From Ornithinimicrobium sp. INDO-MA30-4 (GTDB lineage: Bacteria > Actinomycetota > Actinomycetes > Actinomycetales > Dermatophilaceae), in assembly GCF_021535045.1 (NCBI RefSeq), contig NZ_CP091056.1:2629356-2693355 (forward strand): 64,000 bases of DNA. The letters run 5' to 3'. Numbering within the stretch: the first letter of the stretch is position 1; each line of letters begins with the position of its first letter. The position numbers were made by a program, and so were the translations under genes. This document shows positions 9,771 through 18,378 of the stretch, piece by piece. Under the pieces are notes generated by a model. That model had not been told where the DNA came from. It saw only the letters and a program-made list of their open reading frames with translations, and made no database searches.

Positions 9771-9856
9771 TGGATGCGCGCACTCGACGTTTCCTGGTGC
9801 TGGCTGCCCTCGCGTTAATGCTGGCGGCAGCGGCAGTGGCCAGCGCCCTGAATTAG
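9770..9856 (+). CDS. 28-residue single-pass membrane peptide
   Basis: An ATG at 9770 shares a base with the MFS stop (TGATG), which suggests coupled translation. It encodes two basic turns (MDARTRRFL) and then one hydrophobic helix rich in Leu and Ala, ending ASALN before TAG. The size and layout suit a small membrane protein that could sit beside the exporter. The stop overlaps the stop of the converging DHA2 gene. Without homologues it could also be chance. Confidence 0.5.
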   Translation: MDARTRRFLVLAALALMLAAAAVASALN

Positions 9857-11299
9857 CTCTCTGCAGGTCGCTTGATAAAGAAGGTCAGCGTCACGCCGAG
9901 GGTGGAAATGACGGCCCCGGTCAAGAAGGCGGCGCTGATGCCGGCTGACAGTGACTCGATCTCGCCGAGATCGCTCTGACCGATCTGAACGGCGCTCATG
10001 ATGGTGACAAAAGCGCTGTCCCGGCTGCGCCCGCGACCTGCTGCACCGTGCCGACAATCGCGCTGCCATGTGGATACAGGTGCGGTTGCACCGAGCCGAG
10101 AGCCGTGGTGAAGAGCGGGGTGAAGAGCATCCCGAGGCCAATGCTGAGCACGACGTGGCCGGCCAAGATGGCCCACGGTGGGGTGCCACTGCCGGTCAGG
10201 GTCAGCAGCCAGAGAACTGAGCTCACGATCACGGTGCCGGGGATCAGCAATGGGCGAGGGCCAACCCGGTCAAGGCGCGACCGATGGGTGGCCCCATCAA
10301 ACCCATCATCAGACCGCCGGGGAGCAACAACAGTCCGACCGCCAACGGTTCCAGCCCCAGCACGCCCTGCAGATAGAACGGCAGCAAAACGATGGTGCCA
10401 AAGAGGGCCATCATGCTGGTCATCATCAACAAGATCGAAAGCGAGAAGTTCAGGCTGGCGAAGGTCGACAAGTTGAGCAGTGCGTCATCGCCGAGGCGAA
10501 TTTGGCGCCAAACGAAGAGGGCCAGGGACACCAGGCCGATGCCTAGCGGGATCAACAGGCCCGCGATGTCGCCGCCAACGCTCTCACCGATCTGAGTCAA
10601 CGCATACACCAAGCCACCGAAGCCAAAGCCGCTCAGCACCACCGAGAGTAGGTCAACGGAGAGCGCCCGAGGCTCGCTGATGTTGGAGATGTACCGCATG
10701 CCAATCAGCAGCATCACGAGGGCAATCGGCAACATCATCAAGAACAGCGAACGCCAGCCCAAGGTGTTGAGCAGGACGCCCGAGATCGTTGGTCCCATGG
10801 CCGGGGCAACCGAGATCACGATGGAAACGCGGCCCATGATCCGCCCACGATCCTTTGGCGGGACGAGCGTCATGACTGTTGTCATCAGCAGCGGCATCAT
10901 GACGGCGGTGCCGGTCGCTTGCACGATGCGACCCACCAACAGGAACTCAAAGCCAGGTGCGGTTGCCGCAACCAGCGTGCCGGTGCTAAAGAGCCCGAGG
11001 GCCGTCGCAAACAGGGTGCGAGTGCTCAGGCGCTGGATCAGGAACCCAGTGATTGGGATGACGACGGCCATGGTGAGCATGAAGCCGCTGGTCAGCCACT
11101 GGATAGCGGACTCGCTGACACCCAGCTCCACCTGCAAGACAGGGAGCGCGACAGCGAGCAGCGTCTCATTCAGGATGACGACGAACGCGGCCGCCAGCAG
11201 CAGCCAAATGACACCCATCTCTCGGGTGGTCAACTCACGCGGAGCCTTGGGGGTCGGCGCTTCGTCAACAGGGCCCGCAGGGGCAAGGCGTTCAGTCAC
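9853..11299 (-). CDS. DHA2 family (EmrB/QacA/LmrB-like) multidrug MFS exporter (frameshifted)
   Basis: This is a 14-segment drug:H+ antiporter. The first helix carries NETLLAVALPVLQ, the DHA2 motif. Further marks are SAIQWLTSGFMLTMAVVIP, PKDRGRIMGR (loop motif), the antiporter motif C region APAMGPTISGVLL, and VGTVQQVAGAAGTAL in the C-terminal half. Breaks occur near 10265 and 10015. It starts with GTG at 11299 and reads away from the gamma-glutamyltransferase-like gene. No regulator adjoins it. The substrate cannot be told from sequence. Confidence 0.9.
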
Positions 11300-11417
11300 A
11301 GATCGGTCTTTCTAGGGAGCCGGATCGAGATTCCTCACGCCGGGGATGTTCAATGGGATCGCAACGGAAAATTGGCAGCCAATATTCCGCGACGATGGCG
11401 TCCACCCGAGGAGCATT

Positions 11418-13200
11418 GTGACCTTCACGACCCGCCCCACCCTGACCGGCACGTTTGGCATGGTTTCCAGCACGCATTGGCTGGCGTCATCCTCGGCGAT
11501 GCGGATACTGGAGTTGGGGGGCAACGCCTACGACGCCGGGGTGGCCGCAGGGTTTGTCTTGCAGGTCGTCGAGCCGCATCTGAATGGCCCCGGCGGTGAC
11601 CTGCCAGCCATCATCGCCGGACCCGGGCGCTCGCCATTGGTGCTTTGCGGTCAAGGCCCAGCCCCGGCCAACGCAACACCCGAACACTTCGCAGACCTGG
11701 GTATGTCCATGGTCCCCGGCTCCGGCCCGCTCGCTGCGGCTGTGCCCGGTGCGGTAGAGGCATGGATGCTGCTCTTGAGGGACTACGGCACGATGACGCC
11801 GCGACAGGTTTTGGAACCTGCTCTTGGGTATGCGCGGGACGGGCATCCGCTGCTGGGTGCGGTCGCGGTCACCGTGGAGCGAGTCAGCGACCTGTTTGCC
11901 ACGCACTGGCCGACCTCAGCCCAAGCGTGGCTAGCCGATGGGCAAGGGCCGGTCGCCGGGCAGCTGTGGCGCAATGAAGCGTGGGCGGCCACGTTGGAAC
12001 GGCTAATCGTGGCCTCGGAAGCTGTCGAAGGCGGCCGCGAGGAGCAGATTGATGGCTTCCGAGCTGAATGGTCGAGCGGGTTTGTGGCTCAGGCGATAGC
12101 GGACTTTGCCACGCGTCCCTTTCGGCATAACGGGGGCGAAGTGGCCCCCGGCGTAATCACCGCCGATGATCTCGCTTCCTATGAAGCGACCTGGGAGGAG
12201 CCAGCAACGCTGGAGTTTGCGAGGCACACCATCGCCAAAACTGGCGGTTGGGGTCAGGCCCAGCGCTGCTGCAGGTGCTTGGCATGCTCGATTCGCTGAG
12301 CGATCAGGACCCGGCGGTGCTCGACCCGGACTCGGCTGTTGGGCTGCATGCCACTAACGAGGCATGGAAACTGGCGATGGCCGATCGTGAGGCTTGGTTG
12401 GGTGACAGTGCCGAAGTGCCGCTCGAGGCCCTGCTTGACCGTGACTACTTGGCTCAGCGGGCCGGGCTGATTGGTGACCGGGCCGACCTGGGCGTGCGGC
12501 CGGGCCAACCCGGGGCGCCACGCCTCGGATGGCTGAGTTGGCGCTCGCGGAGGTTGAGCACCCGGTCGACGCGACGGTGGGTGAGCCCACGGTTCGTCGC
12601 GATGGCGTGACTCGCGGAGACACCTGCAACGTCGACGTCGTCGATCGATGGGGCAACATGATCTCGGCGACGCCCAGCGGTGGCTGGTTGCAGTCGTCGC
12701 CAATAATCCCGGAGTTGGGCTTCCCGCTGGGCAGCAGGCTGCAGATGATGTGGCTTGAGCAGGGATTGGTGTCCTCATTGGTGCCGGGCAAGCGGCCCCG
12801 CACGACGCTGACCCCGACCATGGTCTTGCGCGACGGTCAGCCAGTGCTGGCCTGTGGCTCACCCGGTGGAGACCAGCAGGACCAGTGGCAATCGCTGTTC
12901 TTGCTGCGTCACCTCGTGGGTGGCGCCACGCTGCAGGAGGCGATCGATGCCCCGATGTCGCACACGACCAGCTTCCCCGGTTCGTTCTATCCGCGGGCGA
13001 TCGAGCCAGGTGTCGTCGTGGCCGAAGACCGGATCGACGATCAGGTGCTGGCTGGCCTCGAGGCCCAAGGGCACCTGCTGCAACTCAGTGGTGCTTGGAC
13101 CCTCGGGCGGATGTGCGCGGTGGCCCGCGACCCGCATACCGGAATCATTTCGGCCGGGGCCAACCCACGCGGAATGCAGGGGTATGCGGTGGGCCGCTAG
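11418..13200 (+). CDS. Gamma-glutamyltransferase family protein (frameshifted)
   Basis: This Ntn hydrolase family cleaves gamma-glutamyl bonds, as in glutathione-type peptides. N-terminal marks are SSTHWLASSSAMRILELGGN, GVAAGFVLQVVEPHLNGPGG and SMVPGSGPLAAAVPGAVEAW. The autoprocessing site is GDTCNVDVVDRWGNMIS, with Thr as the new N-terminus, followed by TPSGGWLQSSPIIPELGF. No signal peptide is present, so it is probably cytosolic. The GTG at 11418 follows GAGGAG. Breaks are near 12250 and 12525. The exact substrate is open; the gene could belong to the FAD- or cephalosporin-acylase-like branches of the family. Confidence 0.87.
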
Positions 13201-13682
13201 CCCAGAGTCGGGGGAGTGGGAGGCGTATCGCCCTCGCCCTCATCCTTCAGCCGATAAGTCGACGCGGCCGGCTTGGTGCCGCCACGGCGGTTAGCGGGCT
13301 TGCGGCGCTTGAAACTGGCCGGCCCGCTAGTGCGCTGGCCGGGCAAGACCCGCTTGCTGAGGTCAGCATGCTGCAGCAAGTCGTTGTAGGAGGCTGACGT
13401 CGGCGGGTGCACGGCGATAGGTTCATCGCCGGAGAACACGATCCAATGCGCCTTGTTCTTGTAGAAAACCTGCAGGATGCTGCCGTTCACCACCGTGCCA
13501 GCGTGCTGCAACGCCTTTTTGCGCTGGTTGCCCTTAGCTACCTTGTCCTGGACGAACTTCTCGGCTGGCTCACGTTGACCCTTGAGTTGTTCAACGACCT
13601 GTGGGCCGTACTTTTGTGCCGCTGTGTAGACCAGCGGACCGTATTTGAGTGCGGCTCCGACAGCCTTGCTCTTGCCTGGCAT
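13197..13682 (-). CDS. Conserved actinobacterial basic protein of unknown function
   Basis: This intact protein has 161 residues. It begins MPGKSKAVGAALKYGPLVY, has an amphipathic QKYGPQVVEQLKGQREP region, a compact core SILQVFYKNKAHWIVFSGDE followed by IAVHPPTSASYNDLLQHADL, and a basic, Pro- and Thr-rich tail. The core suggests a small beta structure. The stop overlaps the stop of the GGT-like gene in a CTAG palindrome, so the two converge. No family name comes to mind. Confidence 0.75.
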   Translation of the reverse strand: MPGKSKAVGAALKYGPLVYTAAQKYGPQVVEQLKGQREPAEKFVQDKVAKGNQRKKALQHAGTVVNGSILQVFYKNKAHWIVFSGDEPIAVHPPTSASYNDLLQHADLSKRVLPGQRTSGPASFKRRKPANRRGGTKPAASTYRLKDEGEGDTPPTPPTLG

Positions 13683-13745
13683 GTGATCGCCTCCTATATC
13701 AATGCCTGTGGTCCTAGCCTAGATCGTGCCTGCGACAATGGCTGC

Positions 13746-14426
13746 ATGGGCATCCAAGCGCGCACAGATTACAACTCTGACGGTCTCGATGAAGACACGT
13801 TTGCTTCGTCTCCGCTGGCGCAGATCCAGGAGTGGGTCGATGCCGCACTACAGCAGCAGGAGGCCAAAGGCAATGTGCCCGAGCCGATGGCTATCCACTT
13901 AGCCACAGTGGATGCCGACGGGTTTCCGGACGTCCGCACTGTGCTCATGCGGTTGCTTGAGGGCCGCGGTCTGGCCTTCTTTACCAACATCGATTCAGCC
14001 AAGGGCCAACAGATTCGGGCGCAGGACCATGTTGCTGCCGCCCTGGTGTGGCCCTCAATGTTCCGGGCGATTCGGTTCCGGGGCGTTGCCGTCCCCGTGT
14101 CCCGCGAGGACGTGCTGGAGTATCACCAAAGCCGCCCGTATGGATCCCGCATTGGGGCCTGGGCCTCCGCGCAATCTCAGGTGGCTGCCACGCGCGAAGT
14201 CGTGCACACGGCATACCGGGAGTTGGAAGAGCGCTTCCCAGACCATGGAAACGTTGATGATGTGCCGCTGCCGGAGCACTGGGGCGGCTGGTGGATCGAG
14301 CCGACCAGCGTGGAGTTTTGGGCCGGACGTCGCAGCCGCTTGCACGATCGCCTGCGGTTGACGCGGACCGGGTCAGGTGACCTTTCAGACCTGACGGCAT
14401 GGACGATGGAGCGGCTACAGCCCTAG
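13746..14426 (+). CDS. pdxH: Pyridoxine/pyridoxamine 5'-phosphate oxidase PdxH
   Basis: This is an intact 226-residue FMN enzyme that makes pyridoxal 5'-phosphate. Visible motifs are MAIHLATVDADGFPDVRTVL, GLAFFTNIDSAKGQQI (FMN and phosphate binding), SRPYGSRIGAWASAQS, the C-terminal signature LPEHWGGWWIEPTSVEFWAG, and RLHDRLRL. The ATG at 13746 lies 63 bases downstream of the divergent DUF-type gene. It is monocistronic. Its product serves the PLP enzyme at 30.8-32.2 kb among others. Confidence 0.97.
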   Translation: MGIQARTDYNSDGLDEDTFASSPLAQIQEWVDAALQQQEAKGNVPEPMAIHLATVDADGFPDVRTVLMRLLEGRGLAFFTNIDSAKGQQIRAQDHVAAALVWPSMFRAIRFRGVAVPVSREDVLEYHQSRPYGSRIGAWASAQSQVAATREVVHTAYRELEERFPDHGNVDDVPLPEHWGGWWIEPTSVEFWAGRRSRLHDRLRLTRTGSGDLSDLTAWTMERLQP

Positions 14427-14437
14427 CCGTCGTGGGC

Positions 14438-15186
14438 CTAGCGGTCGGTGTAACCCAACGCGGCCAAGTCCTCACGCGGCTCTGCATCCGCGCATCCAGG
14501 TAGTCCCACATCAAATAGATCTCGGACTCCTGGCCGTTGACCATCGCTTGAGCGAGGTCGGTCACTTGTTGGTCGGCGGCTGTGTCGAGCGCTGCCTGTG
14601 CCATGTCGACGCCGGCCAAATGGTGGGTGATCATCAATTGCAAATAAAGGATCTCGGCGTCTTCACCTTCAGCGCTGCGCAATTGATCCATTTCGCCCAA
14701 GGTCGCCATCCCAGGCATGGCGCGATAGTCCGACTCTCCGGGAGTGCCTTCGCTAGCCATCGACATACCGCTATATCCACGCTCAGTGCTCTCCAGCGCT
14801 GACATGTCGTGGTGGCCGGCCATTGATCCGTCGTCTTGCACCATCCACTCCATGCGAGTGCCGTCGCCAGCGAGTGGCAGGTCCCACTCAATGAGCCACG
14901 ATTGCATCCGCCCGATTTGGTTGCTCTGGGTCGTGGCGATGTCGTAGGTCAAAAACCCGATGTCGTCGCTGTCCGACTCGCTGAGCGTGATGAGCGACAT
15001 GTCGACTGCCTGGGCGTGGTGCTCGGCCATGTCCCGAGCGAAGCCGGCTTCAACAGAGTCGTTGTCCGGGGTCGACGGGTTTAACAACCACGCGGCAAAG
15101 AGCAGGACCGCGATGGCCAAAGCCCCAGCAAGGGCTAGCGGGGCAAACCGAGACCGCACGTTGGGTGACGTGTTCCCGCGTGTCAC
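14438..15186 (-). CDS. DUF305 domain protein, membrane-anchored (frameshifted near the end)
   Basis: After a basic N-terminus comes one hydrophobic segment (LALAGALAIAVLLFAAWLL), so the domain lies outside the membrane. The DUF305 core has two His/Met-rich motifs, FARDMAEHHAQAVDMSL and LQLMITHHLAGVDMAQ, with a Met-rich stretch between (MAGHHDMSALES). Such motifs are linked to copper binding in related proteins. The reading frame breaks near 14495; one missing base restores a tail ending LAALGYTDR. The GTG start overlaps the DUF3105 stop (GTGA), giving an operon. Confidence 0.87.
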
Positions 15187-15794
15187 TTGCCTGCTTCAAC
15201 CAAGTCGACGGCTGTGCCACCAGTGCAAGCGGCGCCTGGCTCAGGGGTCTGCGGGCCTTGACGGTATTCACCGATGAAGGTCGACAAGCGGGGGTCGTCG
15301 GCGGAGTCTGCCTCCAGTTGCAAGCCCCAAGCGGTGGCCACGACGGGCGCTGTCTGGTCGGCAACGGGGGAGAGGATCATGTAGGGCTGGTCGGCCAGGC
15401 CTTGCAGCGTCTCGAGTTCCGCTGCGGGCAGATCAGGCTGGTAGGAGAGCCAGACGGCACCATGCTCGAGCGAGTGCACTGCGTGGTGCTGCGGAACCTC
15501 TTCGGTGTAGACGCCACAGTTCAGCCATGCCGGGTGGTGGTCGCCGCCCGGAGGCGGTGACTGGTCGTACTCCACTGCCTCAACAAGGTGGTCTCGGCCC
15601 AAGTCCTCATACTCTTGCACTGCGTCAAGCGTCGGGCGGTTGGCAATCGCGAAGCCGACGGCGCCGACAATAAGGAGAAGCACGAGTCCCAAGGCGCCCC
15701 AGATAGTGAAGAGACGACTGCGGTCCTTGCGCTTGGCCTCTTTCTGAATAGCGGCCACTTTGGCATTGCGATCGGACGACTGCGGACGTGCCAT
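15183..15794 (-). CDS. DUF3105 membrane protein
   Basis: This 203-residue protein has a charged cytoplasmic start, one membrane helix (residues 29-50) and an outer domain. The DUF3105 signature is clear: SPPPGGDHHPAWLNCGVY followed by HHAVHSLEHGAVWLSY. The His-rich clusters and Cys suggest metal binding. DUF3105 and DUF305 genes are often paired in actinobacteria and the stop/start overlap here agrees, but their biochemical role is not established. dtxR diverges from it by 100 bases. Confidence 0.9.
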   Translation of the reverse strand: MARPQSSDRNAKVAAIQKEAKRKDRSRLFTIWGALGLVLLLIVGAVGFAIANRPTLDAVQEYEDLGRDHLVEAVEYDQSPPPGGDHHPAWLNCGVYTEEVPQHHAVHSLEHGAVWLSYQPDLPAAELETLQGLADQPYMILSPVADQTAPVVATAWGLQLEADSADDPRLSTFIGEYRQGPQTPEPGAACTGGTAVDLVEAGK

Positions 15795-15894
15795 GGTTGG
15801 TTACTCCTCGTTGACAGCTCAAGAAGACGCAATGGTACGAGGATTGTCTGTGAGCAACCGTAGAATCAAGGCAGGCCACAAGGAGGCAGCGCAG

Positions 15895-16578
15895 ATGACT
15901 GATCTGATTGACACCACTGAGATGTATCTCAAGACCATTTATGAGTTGGTTGAGGACGGTGTCACCCCGATGCGTGCGCGCATTGCCGAGCGTCTGGGCC
16001 ATTCCGGCCCGACCGTGAGTCAAACCGTTGCGCGGATGGAACGCGATGGTTTGTTGCACCTTGAGCAGGATCGTCGCTTGCACCTGACCGACCTCGGCGA
16101 GGTCACCGCGATGCGAGTGATGCGCAAGCACCGGCTGGCCGAGCGTCTCTTGATTGATGTCATCGGCCTAGACCCGGCCTATGTGCACGACGAGGCTTGC
16201 CGCTGGGAGCACGTGATGAGCGATCGCGTGGAGAAGCACATCCTCACCTTGATCCAAGACCGAGAGCGCTCGCCCTATGGCAACCCCATCCCTGGGTTGT
16301 CTGAGTTGGGGATCGACCAGCCGGCAGTGCCCGCGGGCGGATCGCCGGTCACTTCAGTTGTTAAAGAAGAAGTAAAGTCGTGGCGGCTGATTCGTCTCGG
16401 TGAGCCGGCCCAGGTTGATCCCGAGGTTTTGGACCTGCTGCTGCACGCTGGCGTTGTTCCAGGCGCTAGTGTTGACCTGCAACAAGAGGGCGATCGTGTG
16501 TTGCTCACCGGGCCTGAGGGCGAGCGGATCTCACTTCCGCACGATGTGGCGCTCCACCTCTTCGTCACCGCCGTGTGA
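15895..16578 (+). CDS. dtxR: DtxR/IdeR-type iron-dependent repressor
   Basis: This is an intact 227-residue metalloregulator. The winged helix covers residues 1-70 (RIAERLGHSGPTVSQTVARM). The dimerisation and metal domain holds HDEACRWEHVMSDRVE, with the Cys and His expected at the regulatory site, and Met10 is also conserved. The C-terminal SH3-like domain (residues 145-227) is present. It has a strong ribosome site, AAGGAGG, 7 bases before the ATG, and TAGAAT at 15861-15866 as a likely -10 element. It should repress iron uptake and possibly manganese genes elsewhere. Confidence 0.96.
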   Translation: MTDLIDTTEMYLKTIYELVEDGVTPMRARIAERLGHSGPTVSQTVARMERDGLLHLEQDRRLHLTDLGEVTAMRVMRKHRLAERLLIDVIGLDPAYVHDEACRWEHVMSDRVEKHILTLIQDRERSPYGNPIPGLSELGIDQPAVPAGGSPVTSVVKEEVKSWRLIRLGEPAQVDPEVLDLLLHAGVVPGASVDLQQEGDRVLLTGPEGERISLPHDVALHLFVTAV

Positions 16579-16811
16579 CCTGCGGGTTTACTAAAAGTTC
16601 CGCCTTGCGGCGCTCTCGATATCGTTTCGTGATGTGAACTCCGTCACGAAAACGCTTGCAGCCTAAGTTGCCTACGCGTATTTATGCAGGTCAGAGGGGT
16701 TCAACTAAAGACTGTTGAAAAAGATCGGTTTTTGCCTTTACCTAAACGTGACATTCCCGGAGTCGGCACTGTAGTGTTCTTCTTGTCGCGCTAGAACAGC
16801 GAGACACTCAC

Positions 16812-16989
16812 CGTGAAGCCGAATCCTGTCACTGCGGTTGAGTCCTGCAATATCCGCTTGACAGGAGCGGGGGACCCAAGTCTGGGATCGAGCAAGGATC
16901 CCTAGGGGCTAAGACAGCCTCCGATTACGGAGCTTGTCCGGGCAACTCCAGCCCGAGCCCGACAGCTCACCCCGTAGGTTCATGGAGAG
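16812..16989 (+). ncRNA. Cyclic di-AMP (ydaO/yuaA) riboswitch
   Basis: The leader contains the conserved blocks of the c-di-AMP riboswitch in order: GCCGAATCC near 16818, GGAGCGGGGGACCCAAG near 16864, GGGGCTAAGACAGCCTCC near 16914, CCCGAGCCCGACAGCTCACC near 16951 and a closing GGAGAGG at 16984. In actinobacteria this class precedes cell-wall hydrolase genes and usually turns them off when c-di-AMP is high. Here it ends a few bases before the NlpC/P60 start, so control may act on transcription or on ribosome access. Confidence 0.9.
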
Positions 16990-16997
16990 GTATACCT

Positions 16998-17981
16998 GTG
17001 TCGCAAATCTTGAATGGCCGCCACCGCGCGCCGCACGCCCTTTCGGCCAAGAGCATCGCGTTCTCGCGTACTGCCAAGGCCACTGCCATTGCAGCCACCT
17101 CAGGTGGACTGCTGGCCACGATCGCCGTTCCCGCCAACGCTGCCCCCCGCGGTGTCGTTGACGATGTCGCCGCCGTGTCCGCTGGCTCCAACTCTTCCGC
17201 CGTTAACCTGCTCTCAGTTGACTTGAACAGCGTCATCGAAAGGGCGGACCGTCCGGTTGAGGCCGCTGTTGCGCCGCAGGCCCCCGCCGTCGTCGCAGTT
17301 GAGACCTTCGGCACCGCCGGCTTCGTCGGCGTTGAGCCGGAGCCCGAGCCCGAGCCGGAGCCCGTCGTTGAGGCAGCTCCTGCTGAGACCACGGCCACCG
17401 CCGCTCCTGCTGCTGAGACCACGGCCACCGCCGCTCCTGCTGCTGAGACCACGGCCACCGCCGCTCCTGCTGCTGAGACGACTGCTGCCCCGGCCGAGAC
17501 CTCCGCTCCAGCGCAGACGTCCACCACAAGCAACGAGTCGGCTCCGGCCACTACGTCTGCTTCGACCTCGCAGCGTTCCACCTCCAGCAGCGCCAGCCGC
17601 TCGCAGACCACCACGGCTGCTGCTCCTGCCCCGGCACCTGCTGCTTCCGGTTCCGGCATCATCGGCACCGCTGCTGCTTACACCGGCATCATGTATGTCT
17701 TCGGTGGCACCACTCCTGCAGGCTTCGACTGCTCGGGTTACACCAGCTACGTGTACGCCCAGAACGGCATCTCGTTGCCCCGCACCGCCGCTGCTCAGCA
17801 GTCGATGGCTACCCCGGTCAGCAACCCTGTTCCCGGCGACTTGGTCTTCTGGGGCTACCCGGCTTACCACGTTGGCATCTACGCCGGCGATGGCATGATC
17901 TACGACTCGGGTCGTGCAGGCATCCCCACCCAGAAGCGCAACATGTTCTCTGGCGTATCGGGCTACGGCCGCGTTGGTTAA
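16998..17981 (+). CDS. Secreted NlpC/P60 peptidoglycan endopeptidase
   Basis: This 327-residue protein has a long signal peptide ending near AVPANAAPRG (residues 45-52). Residues 110-215 are a Pro/Ala/Thr/Glu/Ser linker with a PEPEPEP run and APAAETTATA repeats, probably spanning the wall. The C-terminal NlpC/P60 domain (residues 220-327) cleaves peptide stems: the catalytic Cys is in GFDCSGYTSYVY, and the His in YPAYHVGIYAGDG. No SH3 or LysM binding domain is seen. The start is GTG, preceded by GGAGAGG of the riboswitch. Confidence 0.94.
   Translation: MSQILNGRHRAPHALSAKSIAFSRTAKATAIAATSGGLLATIAVPANAAPRGVVDDVAAVSAGSNSSAVNLLSVDLNSVIERADRPVEAAVAPQAPAVVAVETFGTAGFVGVEPEPEPEPEPVVEAAPAETTATAAPAAETTATAAPAAETTATAAPAAETTAAPAETSAPAQTSTTSNESAPATTSASTSQRSTSSSASRSQTTTAAAPAPAPAASGSGIIGTAAAYTGIMYVFGGTTPAGFDCSGYTSYVYAQNGISLPRTAAAQQSMATPVSNPVPGDLVFWGYPAYHVGIYAGDGMIYDSGRAGIPTQKRNMFSGVSGYGRVG
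17380..17475 (+). repeat. In-frame 30-bp tandem repeats in the NlpC/P60 linker
   Basis: Three near-identical copies of a 30-base unit encode APAAETTATA, with a fourth partial copy. They keep the reading frame, so copy number can change linker length without breaking the gene. Confidence 0.85.
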
Positions 17982-18038
17982 TAGCCACTGAGTTTGATTC
18001 TGCGTCAACGATGACGCGACACTCATCGAAGACGTCTG

Positions 18039-18072
18039 GTGAAGCCCCACACCATCTGGTGTGGGGCTTCAC
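18039..18072. terminator. Terminator after the NlpC/P60 gene
   Basis: Sixteen-base perfect arms (18039-18054 and 18057-18072) form a long GC-rich hairpin 57 bases after the stop codon. Only a short T-rich stretch follows. Confidence 0.8.
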
Positions 18073-18289
18073 TGTTGTATGTCGCTGCTTGAGCGAGACT
18101 CTTTGAGCAGGCTCGACCCTTTGGGGTCTAGCAACTGTCGTTTCTGTGACGGGGTGCTAAGTTCGGGGGAGCGCCGCTATTGGCAGCAGCCGGAGGACGG
18201 CGAGCGCTTCACTACGATCCGACGGTGCCGCGCGTAGGCCAGCGTCTTCGACTGCACTTTCCTCGCAGGATGGGCCTGAGACGGCATAG
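18073..18289. other. Intergenic stretch with nothing recognised
   Basis: No convincing reading frame, tRNA or known RNA family is seen here. It lies between two terminator hairpins, so a short independent transcript is possible but unsupported. Confidence 0.4.
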
Positions 18290-18336
18290 AAAGACCCGGC
18301 CCCTCGTGATGTGTGTTCACGGGGAGCCGGGTCTTT
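18290..18336. terminator. Terminator downstream of the CNNM-type genes
   Basis: Arms AAAGACCCGGC (18290-18300) and GCCGGGTCTTT (18326-18336) are perfect complements with A and T tails on both sides, so it can work in both directions. It closes the minus-strand pair that ends at 18379. Confidence 0.85.
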
Positions 18337-18378
18337 GCTGTCGGTATGCGGCGCGCTGACTAGCTCACCGCATACCGA

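Noticed and set aside
17380..17475. Regular repeats that might suggest a CRISPR array
   Set aside because: The copies are direct neighbours without spacers, keep a reading frame and encode a Pro/Ala/Thr linker.
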